Source of the DNA: Pseudomonadota bacterium
GTDB taxonomy: Bacteria > Myxococcota_A > UBA796 > CAJQPC01
Direction of reading: 5' to 3'
DNA length: 64,000 nucleotides
NCBI GenBank assembly: GCA_024228935.1
Contig: JAAESX010000033.1
Location: 62,001 to 126,000 of the forward strand
The translations under genes were made by a program, and so were the position numbers. Under the pieces are notes generated by a model. The model made no database searches and had not been told where the DNA came from. It saw nothing but the letters and a program-made list of their open reading frames with translations. Positions 15,958 through 24,300 of this stretch are shown here, piece by piece. Numbering within the stretch: the stretch's first letter is position 1; each line of letters begins with the position of its first letter.

Positions 15958-17073
15958 ATGCAGTTCGGAGTGCTGAAGGAGCGTCGGGTCGGGGAGCGTC
16001 GGGTGGCGCTCACTCCGGACGCCGTCCGCGCGTTGGTCGCCGAGGGGCACGACGTCGTCGTCGAGGCCGAGTCCGGCATCGCCGCGGGGTTCTCCGACCG
16101 GGACTACATGGCTGCGGGCGCCGAGCTGGCCTTCACGCCGCACGGGGTCGTGCACGGCAGCCACGCGGTGCTGAAGGTGCGCGCGCCGATGGAGGAGGAG
16201 CTGGACCTGCTGGTCGGGCGGCCTCGGCTGCTGGTCGGCTTCCTGCACCTGGCCCACGGCAGCCGGAAGCTCGTGGAGACGCTGCTCGCCACCGAGAGCA
16301 CGGCGCTGGCTCTCGAGCTCGTCGGCGAGGCCGGTCGGCGCCCGGTGATGGCCCCGATGAGCGAGATCGGCGGGCGCATTGCGCTGGCTCTCGTCCAGTT
16401 CCACCTCTCCCACGCCGGGGGCGGTCCGGGCACCCTGCTCGGCGGCTGGGTCGGTGTCCCGCCCCAGCAGGTCACTGTCATCGGCGCGGGCATGGCGGGC
16501 GTCGCGGCGGCGCGCGAGGCGATGAACCTGGCCGCTCGGGTGACCGTGCTCGACGTGGATCCAGGCGCGCTGCACCGAGCCTCGCAGGCGCTCGGCAAGC
16601 ACGCCGTGACCGCCATCGCGTCCCCCTACGAGATCGCCTCGGCGGTCGAGCGGGCCGACGTCGTGATCGGGGCCGTCGCGCGCCCGGGGCAGCCGGCACC
16701 GCGTGTCCTGTCGCGGTCGCACTTCCGGACGATGAAGCAGGGGTCCCTGTTCGTGGACCTCTCGATCGACGAGGGAGGGTGCAGCGAGACGAGTCGGCCG
16801 ACGTCTCTGGACGACCCGATCTACGTCGAGCAGGGGGTGCGCCATCTGTGCGTGCCCAACCTGCCCAGCGTGGTCGCTCGGACGGCGAGCCGGGCGCACT
16901 CCATCGCGGTGCTGCCCTACCTGCGCGCGCTGGGCCGTCACGGTCTGGACGAGGCGCTCCGCCGGAACGAGCCGCTGTTCAACTCGACGCAGATCTTCCG
17001 CGGCGAGCTCGTCAGCCGGCGCGTGGCACGGTTCCACGGCGGCACCGCACGGGCGCTACCCGACCTTCTCTGA
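15958..17073 (+). CDS. ald: Alanine dehydrogenase
   Basis: 371 residues, full family length. It starts MQFGVLKERRVGERRVALTP, the usual N-terminus, with the substrate Lys in VLKVRAPMEEE and His in FLHLAHGS. The Rossmann NAD site is VTVIGAGMAGVAAAREAMNL, preceded by PMSEIGGRIA and LLGGWVGVPP. The C-terminal signature reads VDLSIDEGGCSETSRPT, then GVRHLCVPNLPSVVARTAS and LPYLRALG. The enzyme interconverts L-alanine and pyruvate with NAD and ammonia, linking amino-acid use and the alanine pool for peptidoglycan. It is divergent from the kinase at 14190 with 40 bases between starts and converges with the PP2C gene at 17078. Confidence 0.94.
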   Translation: MQFGVLKERRVGERRVALTPDAVRALVAEGHDVVVEAESGIAAGFSDRDYMAAGAELAFTPHGVVHGSHAVLKVRAPMEEELDLLVGRPRLLVGFLHLAHGSRKLVETLLATESTALALELVGEAGRRPVMAPMSEIGGRIALALVQFHLSHAGGGPGTLLGGWVGVPPQQVTVIGAGMAGVAAAREAMNLAARVTVLDVDPGALHRASQALGKHAVTAIASPYEIASAVERADVVIGAVARPGQPAPRVLSRSHFRTMKQGSLFVDLSIDEGGCSETSRPTSLDDPIYVEQGVRHLCVPNLPSVVARTASRAHSIAVLPYLRALGRHGLDEALRRNEPLFNSTQIFRGELVSRRVARFHGGTARALPDLL

Positions 17074-17077
17074 GTCG

Positions 17078-17959
17078 CTACTCCTCTCGGAGCGGTGTGT
17101 CCTGGGTCTTGGTGAGCGGATTGGACAGCGGTCTCTGGTGCCACAGCAGCGCCAGCGAGCAGTCGTCCCCGGTCCGCGCCATCAAGCCGACACGTCGAGG
17201 CAGGTCGCGGATCGACGGGACCCAGCCGCGACGCTCGATCATGCCGAGCAGCGCCACACCCCAGTCCTGGTAGAAGCGCTCGGCGTCCCGGTACTGATCG
17301 CTGATCCCATCGGTGGTCAGCAGCGCGAGCGCTACCGGCTCGTCCGATCGGCGGGCCAGGTGCAGGTTCATGAAGTCGGTGCAGCCCTGCATCGCCAGGC
17401 TGAACGTCGCCTGGCTCTCGCCCTTGTTGACCCGACCGAACAGCTGCTCGCAGTTGCCCATGAAGTCGAGCCGCAGCATCGCGCCGTCGCCGAGCTGGAA
17501 CCAGAACGCGAAGTCGTCGCCGATGACCATGGACAGGCACGTGGTGCCGTAGGCGCGGACGCCGAGCTCCCAGTTCCCGTCGATGTCCTCGCGCCAGATC
17601 GTCCCCTCGGCCAGGCGCTTGCGCATGGCGATGTCGTGCTTGACGCGGCGGTTCCACTCGAACGCCAGGTCGCGCTTGTAGTCGCCGGCGAGCTCGGCCA
17701 GGAGCTCCTTGGGGTCCCGGTCGCCGCTCATGCGGAACAGGTCGAGCAGGCGTCGACCCAGCTCGATCGTCACCTCGCAAGCGATGCGCGCGCCGATGTC
17801 GCTGTGCGTGTAGCGAGGGTGCCCGTGCCCGTCGGCGATCGACAGCACGTGACCGGTGTCGCCCTCCCACGTGCGGACGATGTCCTGGCAAGGCTGACCC
17901 CCGTGGACCAGATGCATCGCGCCCGGTAGGGCAAGTCCCGTGACTCGGAGTCGATCCAT
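17078..17959 (-). CDS. Divergent PP2C-like protein phosphatase
   Basis: 293 residues. PP2C metal positions are visible as GQPCQDIVRTW (for NED), SIADGHGHPRYTHSDIG, LTTDGISDQY and GDDCSLALLW, and AYGTTCLSMVIGDDFAFWF matches the central MGTT strand. Compared with standard PP2C it has a long charged insertion (about residues 75-135, KRDLAFEWNRRVKHDIAMRK). It resembles the phosphatases of bacterial phospho-signalling modules but with weaker similarity than the gene at 12675. It follows the secreted protein at 17987 by 27 bases and is the last gene of the mce-nagZ operon. No membrane span. Confidence 0.8.
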   Translation of the reverse strand: MDRLRVTGLALPGAMHLVHGGQPCQDIVRTWEGDTGHVLSIADGHGHPRYTHSDIGARIACEVTIELGRRLLDLFRMSGDRDPKELLAELAGDYKRDLAFEWNRRVKHDIAMRKRLAEGTIWREDIDGNWELGVRAYGTTCLSMVIGDDFAFWFQLGDGAMLRLDFMGNCEQLFGRVNKGESQATFSLAMQGCTDFMNLHLARRSDEPVALALLTTDGISDQYRDAERFYQDWGVALLGMIERRGWVPSIRDLPRRVGLMARTGDDCSLALLWHQRPLSNPLTKTQDTPLREE

Positions 17960-17986
17960 GCGAGGAAGGATTCTCGCACGAGGGCG

Positions 17987-18478
17987 CTAGAGCTCGTTGA
18001 CGTACAGCTCGAGCGGAGCGACGCAGAAGCCCCAGCGTGCGGCGTCTCGCCACGGGACCTCGTAGACGGCCAGGCCCGGCTCCCCCGTCAGGGTGTCCGT
18101 GCTGGTGCCGCAGGAGCGAGACCGCTCGCAGACCCGCGCGCCGGTGATCACGGCACCGGGCTCGAGGCCCTGGATGGGGCGGCACAGCTCCTCGCCGGCC
18201 ACCTCGAAGACGGTCACCTTGTAGAGGCGGTTGGCGCGCCAGCCCGCTCGTCGGCCCACGAACCCGAGCGCCTGGAGCACCCGGGTCTGGTCCGCCTTGT
18301 CGTCGTCGATGAAGCCGCGCAGGTCGTCGACGAGGACGACCTCGACCGGCTGGTTCGGCCGGATCCGACGTCGAACCGGGCTGATCCAGGCGGCCTGGAC
18401 GTGCGCGTCGGGCGGGGACAGGTCCGAGACGTCGCACGCCTCGGGGGCGGCCAGCGCCGCGCCGATCCAGAGGATCAC
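17987..18478 (-). CDS. Secreted protein of unknown function
   Basis: 163 residues from the GTG at 18478, which overlaps the nagZ stop as GTGA. A short signal peptide (M-ILWIGAALAAPEAC) is evident, with cleavage after ALA at about residue 10. The mature part has five or more Cys (EACDV, ELCRPIQG, ARVCERSRSCG, WGFCVAP), suggesting disulfides in the periplasm, and a strand-rich middle (NQPVEVVLVDDLRGFIDDD, NRLYKVTVFEVAG). The open frame extends upstream inside nagZ, but the signal peptide and the overlap set the start. No known family was recognised. Confidence 0.7.
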   Translation of the reverse strand: MILWIGAALAAPEACDVSDLSPPDAHVQAAWISPVRRRIRPNQPVEVVLVDDLRGFIDDDKADQTRVLQALGFVGRRAGWRANRLYKVTVFEVAGEELCRPIQGLEPGAVITGARVCERSRSCGTSTDTLTGEPGLAVYEVPWRDAARWGFCVAPLELYVNEL

Positions 18479-19593
18479 GCCTGACCCCGTTCGCGCACGA
18501 GGTCGATCAGCTCGCGGTGCGCGGAGCTGTCCAGGACCGACAGCTCGGGCGCCGGGGTCGCGTCCAGGAAGAACCGTCGGCGCGTCGCCAGCAGGCGGGC
18601 CATGGCGTCCTCGGCGAGCTTCTGCTGGCCGGGGTCCTCCTCCTGGAGCCGGACGAGCGCCTCGAACGTCTCGACCTGGAGCTTCTGGTCCGAGCAGACC
18701 AGGAAGAGATCGACCGTCGCCTGGCACGCGCGGGTCAGCTGGTCGAGCAGCTCGTAGCGTCCGCGCACGGCCTTCATCTCGAGGTCGTCGCTGACCACCA
18801 GTCCGTCGTAGCCGAGCCGCTTGCGAAGGATCCCGTCCAGGATCGCCGGGCTCATCGTGGCTGGGACGTGCTCGTCGAGCCCCGGGTACAGCACATGTGC
18901 CGTCATCATCGTGGCGACCTGGGCGCGGACCGCGGCGACGAAGGGCAGCACCTCGCAGTGCTCGAGGTCCGGCGGGTCCTTCTCGACGATGGGGAGCGTC
19001 AGGTGCGAGTCGGTGGCGGTGTCGCCGTGGCCGGGGAAGTGCTTGGCGCACGCGAGCACACCGCGGGCCTGGGTGGCCTCGACGTACGCCGCGACGTGGG
19101 CAGCGCAGGCCTCGGCCGACCGATGGAACGACCGGTCACCGATGATGGGGTTGGCCGGGTTGCTGTCGACGTCCGCGACCGGGGCCCAGTTCAGGTTGAA
19201 GCCCATCGCCGAGACCTCGTCCGCGAGCGCTTCGGCGTAGCGGCGGGTCAGGTCCAGATCCTCGCAGTTCCCGAGCCAGCGGAGCGGTGGGAAGCGGGTC
19301 GCGCCGTCCTTCACGCGCTGGACGCGGCCGCCCTCCTGGTCGACCGAGAGGATGGCCGGATGGGTGTCGGGCACCAGCGAGGCCAGCTCGCGGTTCAGCT
19401 CGAGCACCTGGCCCGGCTCCTCGACGTTGCGGGAGAACAGGATGAACCCCGCCGGCCGCAGCTCGCGGATGAGGGCGCGCGTGGCGTCGTCGACGCTCGG
19501 GCCGGGGATCCCGATCAGGAGCCGCTGCCCCGCGCGGATCTTTCGCTCGTGCAGCGACGTGGTCTCGCCGCGGGCTTCGACAGGGACGCTCAT
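18475..19593 (-). CDS. nagZ: Beta-N-acetylhexosaminidase (GH3)
   Basis: 372 residues. It matches the NagZ-type single-domain glycoside hydrolase 3: RLLIGIPGPSVDD, GFILFSRNVEEPGQV, AILSVDQEGGRVQRVKDG, NLNWAPVADVDSNPANPIIG, the flexible loop ACAKHFPGHGDTATDSHLTL with the acid/base Asp-His dyad, and the nucleophile Asp in LVVSDDLEMKAV. NagZ removes N-acetylglucosamine from anhydro-muropeptides in the cytoplasm during peptidoglycan recycling; no signal peptide is seen, in agreement. The extra C-terminal 100 residues are helical. Start ATG 19593 overlaps the epimerase stop (ATGA). Confidence 0.93.
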   Translation of the reverse strand: MSVPVEARGETTSLHERKIRAGQRLLIGIPGPSVDDATRALIRELRPAGFILFSRNVEEPGQVLELNRELASLVPDTHPAILSVDQEGGRVQRVKDGATRFPPLRWLGNCEDLDLTRRYAEALADEVSAMGFNLNWAPVADVDSNPANPIIGDRSFHRSAEACAAHVAAYVEATQARGVLACAKHFPGHGDTATDSHLTLPIVEKDPPDLEHCEVLPFVAAVRAQVATMMTAHVLYPGLDEHVPATMSPAILDGILRKRLGYDGLVVSDDLEMKAVRGRYELLDQLTRACQATVDLFLVCSDQKLQVETFEALVRLQEEDPGQQKLAEDAMARLLATRRRFFLDATPAPELSVLDSSAHRELIDLVRERGQA

Positions 19594-20003
19594 GCGGGCT
19601 CCGTGGGGTGCTGGGCCAGCTCGATCAAGACCCCACCCGTGGACTTCGGGTGCAGGAAGATGACGCGGGTGCCGTGCGCGCCGGGCTTCGGGGCGTCGCT
19701 GGTGAAGCGGTAGCCCTTTGCGCGCAGCCGCTCGATGTCCCCTTCGATGTCGTCGGTGGAGAAGCAGATGTGGTGCAGACCGGGTCCGCGCTTCGCCACG
19801 CTCGCGGCGATGGGGCCCTGGCCGTCGAGCGGCGCGACCAGCTCGATCCGTGTCCCGGGCAGTGGGAAGAACGCCGTGCTGGTCGACTCGGTCGGCACCA
19901 CCTCGGTGCCGGCCAGGGGAATCCCGAAGTCCTCCAGGAACCGCTTGATGGCGGCCTGCAGATCGTCGGTCGCGATGGCGATGTGGTCGAGTCCGGTGAT
20001 CAC
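19590..20003 (-). CDS. mce: Methylmalonyl-CoA epimerase
   Basis: 137 residues, a vicinal-oxygen-chelate protein of the right length. Metal ligands fit: His7 in GLDHIAIATDDL, a second His in GPGLHHICFSTDD, and the C-terminal Glu in GGVLIELAQ. STAFFPLPGTRIELVAPL is the family's CoA-side strand. The enzyme converts (S)- to (R)-methylmalonyl-CoA in propionate metabolism. It is the first gene of the mce-nagZ-unknown-PP2C operon, an odd metabolic mixture that may reflect shared transcription rather than a pathway. A 35-base gap separates it from the divergent histidine kinase. Confidence 0.93.
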   Translation of the reverse strand: MITGLDHIAIATDDLQAAIKRFLEDFGIPLAGTEVVPTESTSTAFFPLPGTRIELVAPLDGQGPIAASVAKRGPGLHHICFSTDDIEGDIERLRAKGYRFTSDAPKPGAHGTRVIFLHPKSTGGVLIELAQHPTEPA

Positions 20004-20038
20004 GCGCGCTCCTCGCCCCTCGCCTATCCCGCTCTGCG

Positions 20039-21886
20039 ATGATTCGAGGGATGCACCGCGTTCCCCAGGCCCTTCGCTTCGCGCTCGCGCTCGCGGTCCT
20101 GCTCGGGTTCGGCTGGTGGTCGTACTCGGCGGTCGATGCGGCGCAGACGGCGCGGAACGAGCGCAGCGAAGTGCTCGGCCGGATCACCGAGCTGCAGTCC
20201 GCGCAGCTCGTCCTGATGACGACCGATCCGTTCGCGCCCGAGGTCGACCGGGTGCTGTCCCGCATGGAGGCGGTGGCGCTGCCGATGCGGGCCGAGGACG
20301 CCTCCAAGTCGAGCGCGGGCGCATTGCTGGCGCGGCGGGTGGCGGAGCTCCGGCTGGCCAGCCCAGGAGACGACGCCGAGGCCCGCACCGTGGCCCGGAC
20401 CGAGCTGATCATCGCGACGGACCGGGCCGTGGCCTCGCTCTGGGACCGCGAGCAGAAGTGGGAGCTCGAGCTGGAGTTCGCCTGGCTGCGCATCGAAGCG
20501 CTGGCCTGGTGCGGCGTCGCGCTCGGCCTGATCGCGGTGTTGCTGTGGGGGCTGGCGCTCCGACGAGGAGCAAGGAGCGAGGAGCTGGCCGGTGAGCTTG
20601 CGAAGGCGCTCGAAGGGGCCCAGGCCGGGAGCGCCGCAAAGTCGGACTTCATCGCCGTCGTCAGCCACGAAATCCGGACGCCGCTGACCGCCATGCTGGG
20701 CAGCGCCGAGCTGCTCGAACACACCGACCTCAACGACCGGCAGTTGGACCACGTGCGGGTCATTCGGAGCGGCGGCGACAGCCTGCTCCACATCGTCAGC
20801 GACGTGCTCGATCTGTCCCGTCTGGACGTCGGCCGCCTGGAGTTCGCGAGCGAGCCGTTCGAGGTGGAGCCCCTGCTGGACGGCGTCGCGCTGCTGTTCT
20901 GGGAGCGGGCCAACGAGCAGGGGCTGCAGCTGTCGGTCTGTGCGAGCCCGCGCGTGCCGACGGCGGTGATGGGAGATGGCTCGAGGCTTCGGCAGGTGCT
21001 GGTGAACCTGGTCTCGAACGCGGTGAAGTTCACCCGCGAAGGGTTCGTACGCGTCGACGCCGACTACCGAGGGGGAGAGCTGGTCCTGACGGTCACGGAC
21101 ACCGGTCCCGGCGTCCCGCTGGGAGCGCGCACCAAGATCTTCGAGGCGTTCACACAGGCCGAGATGGACTCGCGGCGCCAGCACGGTGGGACGGGCCTCG
21201 GGCTGGCCATCTCCACCCGGCTGGTGGGTGGCATGCGCGGGCGGCTGGAGCTGGCGGTCCCGGAGGTCGGCAGCCGCTTCACCGTCCACGTGCCGGCCGA
21301 GGTCGTGGTGGCCGCTACGCCCCTTCCGCCCGACGCGGTGCGCCTCGGAGCGACCGCGCCCCCAGAGCTTCGCGCCCAACTCGAGGCCTGGCGGGTCCCG
21401 ATCGAGGACGGCGCCGACCTGCTGCTGGACGCCGACTCCGTCCATGGGCCGGTCCGCCCGGGCGCGGTTCGACGTCGCCTGGAGCGTCGCGAGCGGACCG
21501 GGGTGCACCGGGTACCCCAGATCCCGGGGCGGCTGCATGCGCTGGTCGTCGACGACAACGCGGCGAGTCGGGCGGTGGTCGCCGAGATGCTGGGGGCGCT
21601 GGGCTGCCGCGTCGACCAGGCGGCGGGGGGGCGCGAGGCCATCGGCCTGGCCGGGGACACCGGCTACTCGCTGATCTTCATGGACTGCGACATGCCCGAC
21701 GTCGATGGGCTCGAGGCCACGCGCTCGATCCTGGAGGCGCGTCCGCTGCCTGTTGTCGGGCTCTCAGGCCATGCGACAGCGGAGTTCCGGGAGCGCGCGC
21801 TCTCGGCGGGGATGACCGCCTACTTGACGAAGCCTGTTCGCCTGGCCGACCTGCGGCGCGCTCTCGAGACCTGGGCCGCCGTGTAG
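20039..21886 (+). CDS. Hybrid sensor histidine kinase
   Basis: 615 residues from ATG 20039 (ATG 20051 is an equal alternative). Two membrane spans (about 12-30 and 154-174) enclose a roughly 125-residue helical periplasmic sensor. The phosphoacceptor helix has VVSHEIRTPLTAMLG (His210). The ATPase lid region has LVNLVSNAVKFT, VTDTGPGVP and GGTGLGLAIS. A C-terminal receiver domain starts ALVVDDNAASRAVV with the acceptor Asp549 in MDCDMPDVDG and a conserved Lys in LTKPV. It is the likely partner of the convergent response regulator at 22056, although a hybrid kinase would usually need a phosphotransfer step that is not seen here. Confidence 0.93.
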   Translation: MIRGMHRVPQALRFALALAVLLGFGWWSYSAVDAAQTARNERSEVLGRITELQSAQLVLMTTDPFAPEVDRVLSRMEAVALPMRAEDASKSSAGALLARRVAELRLASPGDDAEARTVARTELIIATDRAVASLWDREQKWELELEFAWLRIEALAWCGVALGLIAVLLWGLALRRGARSEELAGELAKALEGAQAGSAAKSDFIAVVSHEIRTPLTAMLGSAELLEHTDLNDRQLDHVRVIRSGGDSLLHIVSDVLDLSRLDVGRLEFASEPFEVEPLLDGVALLFWERANEQGLQLSVCASPRVPTAVMGDGSRLRQVLVNLVSNAVKFTREGFVRVDADYRGGELVLTVTDTGPGVPLGARTKIFEAFTQAEMDSRRQHGGTGLGLAISTRLVGGMRGRLELAVPEVGSRFTVHVPAEVVVAATPLPPDAVRLGATAPPELRAQLEAWRVPIEDGADLLLDADSVHGPVRPGAVRRRLERRERTGVHRVPQIPGRLHALVVDDNAASRAVVAEMLGALGCRVDQAAGGREAIGLAGDTGYSLIFMDCDMPDVDGLEATRSILEARPLPVVGLSGHATAEFRERALSAGMTAYLTKPVRLADLRRALETWAAV

Positions 21887-22008
21887 CCGAGTGAAGTGAA
21901 GCAGGCGCTCGACCACCGGACGGAAGGGATGGGCAGGACGTGTCCGGTGTGCTGTGTGCCGAGCGCCGGCTTCCCCCTTCTCTACGGACTGAGGGGCCTC
22001 CGGTTGGA

Positions 22009-22024
22009 TGGCCACTTGTGGCCA
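22009..22024. repeat. Perfect 7-bp inverted repeat between convergent genes
   Basis: TGGCCAC-TT-GTGGCCA lies in the 169-base gap between the ends of the histidine kinase and the response regulator. With a 2-base spacer it looks more like a protein-binding palindrome than a transcription terminator. There is no T-run on either side. The rest of the gap shows nothing recognisable. Confidence 0.4.
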
Positions 22025-22055
22025 AAGACATGGCTGGATCCGGCTGGGATCGCGC

Positions 22056-22718
22056 TCAGGCCCCGTAGCGGGCGATCAGATCGAGCTGCGAGCTGACGTC
22101 CAGCTTCTTGAAGATCGACTTCATGTGGTTCCGAGCGGTGTGCGGGCTGATGTGCAGCTCGTCCCCCACCTGCTGGGCGCTGAGGCCCCGAACCAGGTGC
22201 TGGAAGACCTCGGTCTCGCGGGAGGAGAGCTGGTCGAGGCGCTCGCTCTGTTCGGGCTTGCGGCCGCGTAGGGCGGTCAGGCGCGACTGGGCCTCGTCGA
22301 TGAACCGCTCCCACTCGTGCAGGGCCTGCTTGGACTGGAACGCTTCGGCGCGCTCGCTTCCACGCTTCAGGGCCTCGTCCACGCGCTCGACGAGATCGGG
22401 GGCGGGCTTCGTGAGGTAGTCGATGGCCGACAAGCGCATCGCCAGGACCGCGCTGTTCAGCGACGGGCGGCCCGTCAGGACGATCGCGGGGACGAGCCGC
22501 TGGTACTTCGGCAGCTCGCGCAAGAGATCGAGGCCGCCGAGCTTGGGCATCTCGAGATCGGTGATCACCAGGTCCACGCGGTGATGGCGGAGCGCCGAGA
22601 GGCCCTCGGCGACACTGCCGGCGTCGTGCACGGTGTGGCCTGCACGCTCGAGCTGCCGGCGTACGCCGCGCCGGATGCGCTGCTCGTCGTCGACGATGAG
22701 GATGGTGGCCACGTTCAT
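22056..22718 (-). CDS. Response regulator with LuxR-type DNA-binding domain
   Basis: 220 residues. The receiver domain has TILIVDDEQRIRRGV, the acceptor Asp54 in VITDLEMPKLGGLDLL, VPAIVLTGRP and the Lys in YLTKPAPD. After a helical linker, the C-terminal helix-turn-helix reads LSSRETEVFQHLVRGLSAQQ, VGDELHISPHTARNHMKSIF, the NarL/FixJ signature. It converges with the hybrid histidine kinase at 20039 and is presumably its output. It could control the secreted-protein gene at 22850, which is read from the other side of the same 131-base promoter region. Confidence 0.92.
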   Translation of the reverse strand: MNVATILIVDDEQRIRRGVRRQLERAGHTVHDAGSVAEGLSALRHHRVDLVITDLEMPKLGGLDLLRELPKYQRLVPAIVLTGRPSLNSAVLAMRLSAIDYLTKPAPDLVERVDEALKRGSERAEAFQSKQALHEWERFIDEAQSRLTALRGRKPEQSERLDQLSSRETEVFQHLVRGLSAQQVGDELHISPHTARNHMKSIFKKLDVSSQLDLIARYGA

Positions 22719-22849
22719 GGGATCGACTTCATTGTGTCCGAAGTGGAGCCGAAAATGGACTTGTACGTGATCTCATTCCGATCGTGCACTGAGCCCCCCG
22801 GTGTGCCCAATGGTCCTAACCGGCTGATCACGAAGGAGTATGGTTCGGA
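22719..22849. promoter_or_regulatory. Divergent promoter region, comparatively AT-rich
   Basis: The 131 bases between the response regulator start and the secreted-protein start are about 50-55 percent G+C, clearly lower than the flanks. This is the only intergenic stretch in the window with such a drop. Divergent promoters are expected here. No confident -35/-10 pair or inverted repeat could be assigned by eye. Confidence 0.4.
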
Positions 22850-23626
22850 ATGCTCCTGCTCAGCCTCATGTCGTACGAAGCCTCTGCGGCGTGGCCGCCC
22901 GTCGCCAAAGCAGGGGACCCGATCCAGGTCTACGTCGTTGGTCCGAGTGAGCCTGCGATGCAGCAATGGGAGTTCGTCGAGGCGCCCTTGAAGCTGTGGG
23001 CGGTTGGAGTGTGGGACGGGAACTCGTGGACGCTGCCTCCCGACGGGGTGACCACCTGGGACGATGAGCCGAAGGCTGGCGATGCCGTGTCCTCGGAGTG
23101 GTGTGTTCTTCACCGGGAGTACCCGCTGGATCACGGGGCCGGCGCCATGAAGGCAACCCAGACGTGTACGGGTCAGCTCCATTCTTGGAGGGCGCACGAC
23201 ACCTTTGACCAGAAGACCTTCCGCCTGGCGACCTGGCCCGCCGTGCAGTGGCCGTCGGCTGATCTGGTCTCGACGGACCTGGCCGGGCTCACGGGGCTGC
23301 CTGGGACGCTCGCTGACATTCAAGGCGCACCGCGCTGTTCGGGAACGTCGCCGGAAGTGGAGGCCGTTCACGTGCTCACAACGGACCTGATCGTCGAAAC
23401 AACCAGCTGCGGCACTCTGGTCGCAGACCGGGTTGATGGGCGCTGGAAGGGCCAGTTCCTGGACTACGGCGTGTTCGCTGGGATGCTCGATCTTCCCGGC
23501 GGCGAGCGTCAGCTCCTGACCCTCCGTGGCTGGAGCGACAACGGGGATCTCCAGATCGCCAGCGTGTACCGACACGGGCCAGACGGCTGGGTGCTGGTGC
23601 ACGAGACGGGGTTCGCGAACCCCTGA
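22850..23626 (+). CDS. Secreted protein of unknown function
   Basis: 258 residues with a signal peptide (MLLLSLMSYEASAAWPP, cleavage near 14). The mature protein is Trp-rich with two to three Cys pairs (SEWCVLHRE, TQTCTGQL, GAPRCSGTS, TTSCGTLV) and a C-terminal strand section (LTLRGWSDNGDLQIASVYRH, DGWVLVHETG). Base composition is slightly lower in G+C than the neighbours, which may point to transfer or relaxed selection. It converges with the last gene of the SEDS operon, 29 bases away, and is divergent from the response regulator. No family was recognised. Confidence 0.75.
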   Translation: MLLLSLMSYEASAAWPPVAKAGDPIQVYVVGPSEPAMQQWEFVEAPLKLWAVGVWDGNSWTLPPDGVTTWDDEPKAGDAVSSEWCVLHREYPLDHGAGAMKATQTCTGQLHSWRAHDTFDQKTFRLATWPAVQWPSADLVSTDLAGLTGLPGTLADIQGAPRCSGTSPEVEAVHVLTTDLIVETTSCGTLVADRVDGRWKGQFLDYGVFAGMLDLPGGERQLLTLRGWSDNGDLQIASVYRHGPDGWVLVHETGFANP

Positions 23627-23655
23627 GATCTGGCGGGGTGCCCGCACGCGAGGCT

Positions 23656-24300
23656 CTACTGCCAGGGGGCCAGATCCCGGTGGTTCTTGTGAAGGAAGCG
23701 CCACTGCGTCGGGATCGTTCGAACGCCATCCGACAACAGGTGCCACGGGTTCAGGCTTCGGATGTGTCCCACGTCGAGCGTGGAGGAGGGCTCTCCCGCG
23801 CCGGCCCAGACGACCTCGGCGAGCCTCTGAAGCCCGTCCCAGTGGGCGTCCCCTTCGATGATCTTCCGGGCCTCCTCTCCGCGGGGCGTGTGCTCCCGTG
23901 GGGGCCAGGCCACCATGGGCCGCAACAGAGCTGGGAGACCCGCGTCTCCGTGCACCACCTCGAACGTCTTGACCGCCTCGGTCGTGGGCGTCAGGAGCCG
24001 GGTCACGTGGATGACCGTGGCGTCCGCAGCCGGGTGATTCTCGGCCCATCGCCAGAACGCGCACCAGGCGTTGCGCTCGAAGTCGAACACCTGCTGGATC
24101 CGGCGGCACGACGGCCGATCGGCGTACGGGAAGACGTACACGATGCGATCGCGGTGGGGTGGCTCCAGGCGGAAGCGGAAGCTGTCGAGGAGGCCCGGCC
24201 CGCTCCCTGTCGCCTCGAGCGTCTCCAGGCGCTGGTTGCCCAGATCACCGAGGTAGGGAGTGACCGTAGAAGAGGTCAGCTTGACTCGTGGGATCATCAT
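23656..24300 (-). CDS. Unknown cytoplasmic protein, last gene of the SEDS-PBP-Hsp70 operon
   Basis: 214 residues from ATG 24300, whose ATGA overlaps the stop of the coiled-coil gene. A second ATG follows immediately (24297), so the start is uncertain by one codon. There is no signal peptide or membrane span. The N-terminal half has DRIVYVFPYADRPSCRR and VFDFERNAWCAFWRW. The C-terminal half has GEEARKIIEGDAHWDGLQRL and ends in a basic HKNHRDLAPWQ. Its strict coupling to the six upstream genes suggests it belongs to the same cell-wall machine. Function unknown. Confidence 0.7.
   Translation of the reverse strand: MMIPRVKLTSSTVTPYLGDLGNQRLETLEATGSGPGLLDSFRFRLEPPHRDRIVYVFPYADRPSCRRIQQVFDFERNAWCAFWRWAENHPAADATVIHVTRLLTPTTEAVKTFEVVHGDAGLPALLRPMVAWPPREHTPRGEEARKIIEGDAHWDGLQRLAEVVWAGAGEPSSTLDVGHIRSLNPWHLLSDGVRTIPTQWRFLHKNHRDLAPWQ

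Noticed and set aside
14427..17273. Plus-strand open frame of about 950 codons through the kinase and ald genes
   Set aside because: Shadow of both genes; its composition changes abruptly where the true gene strand switches.
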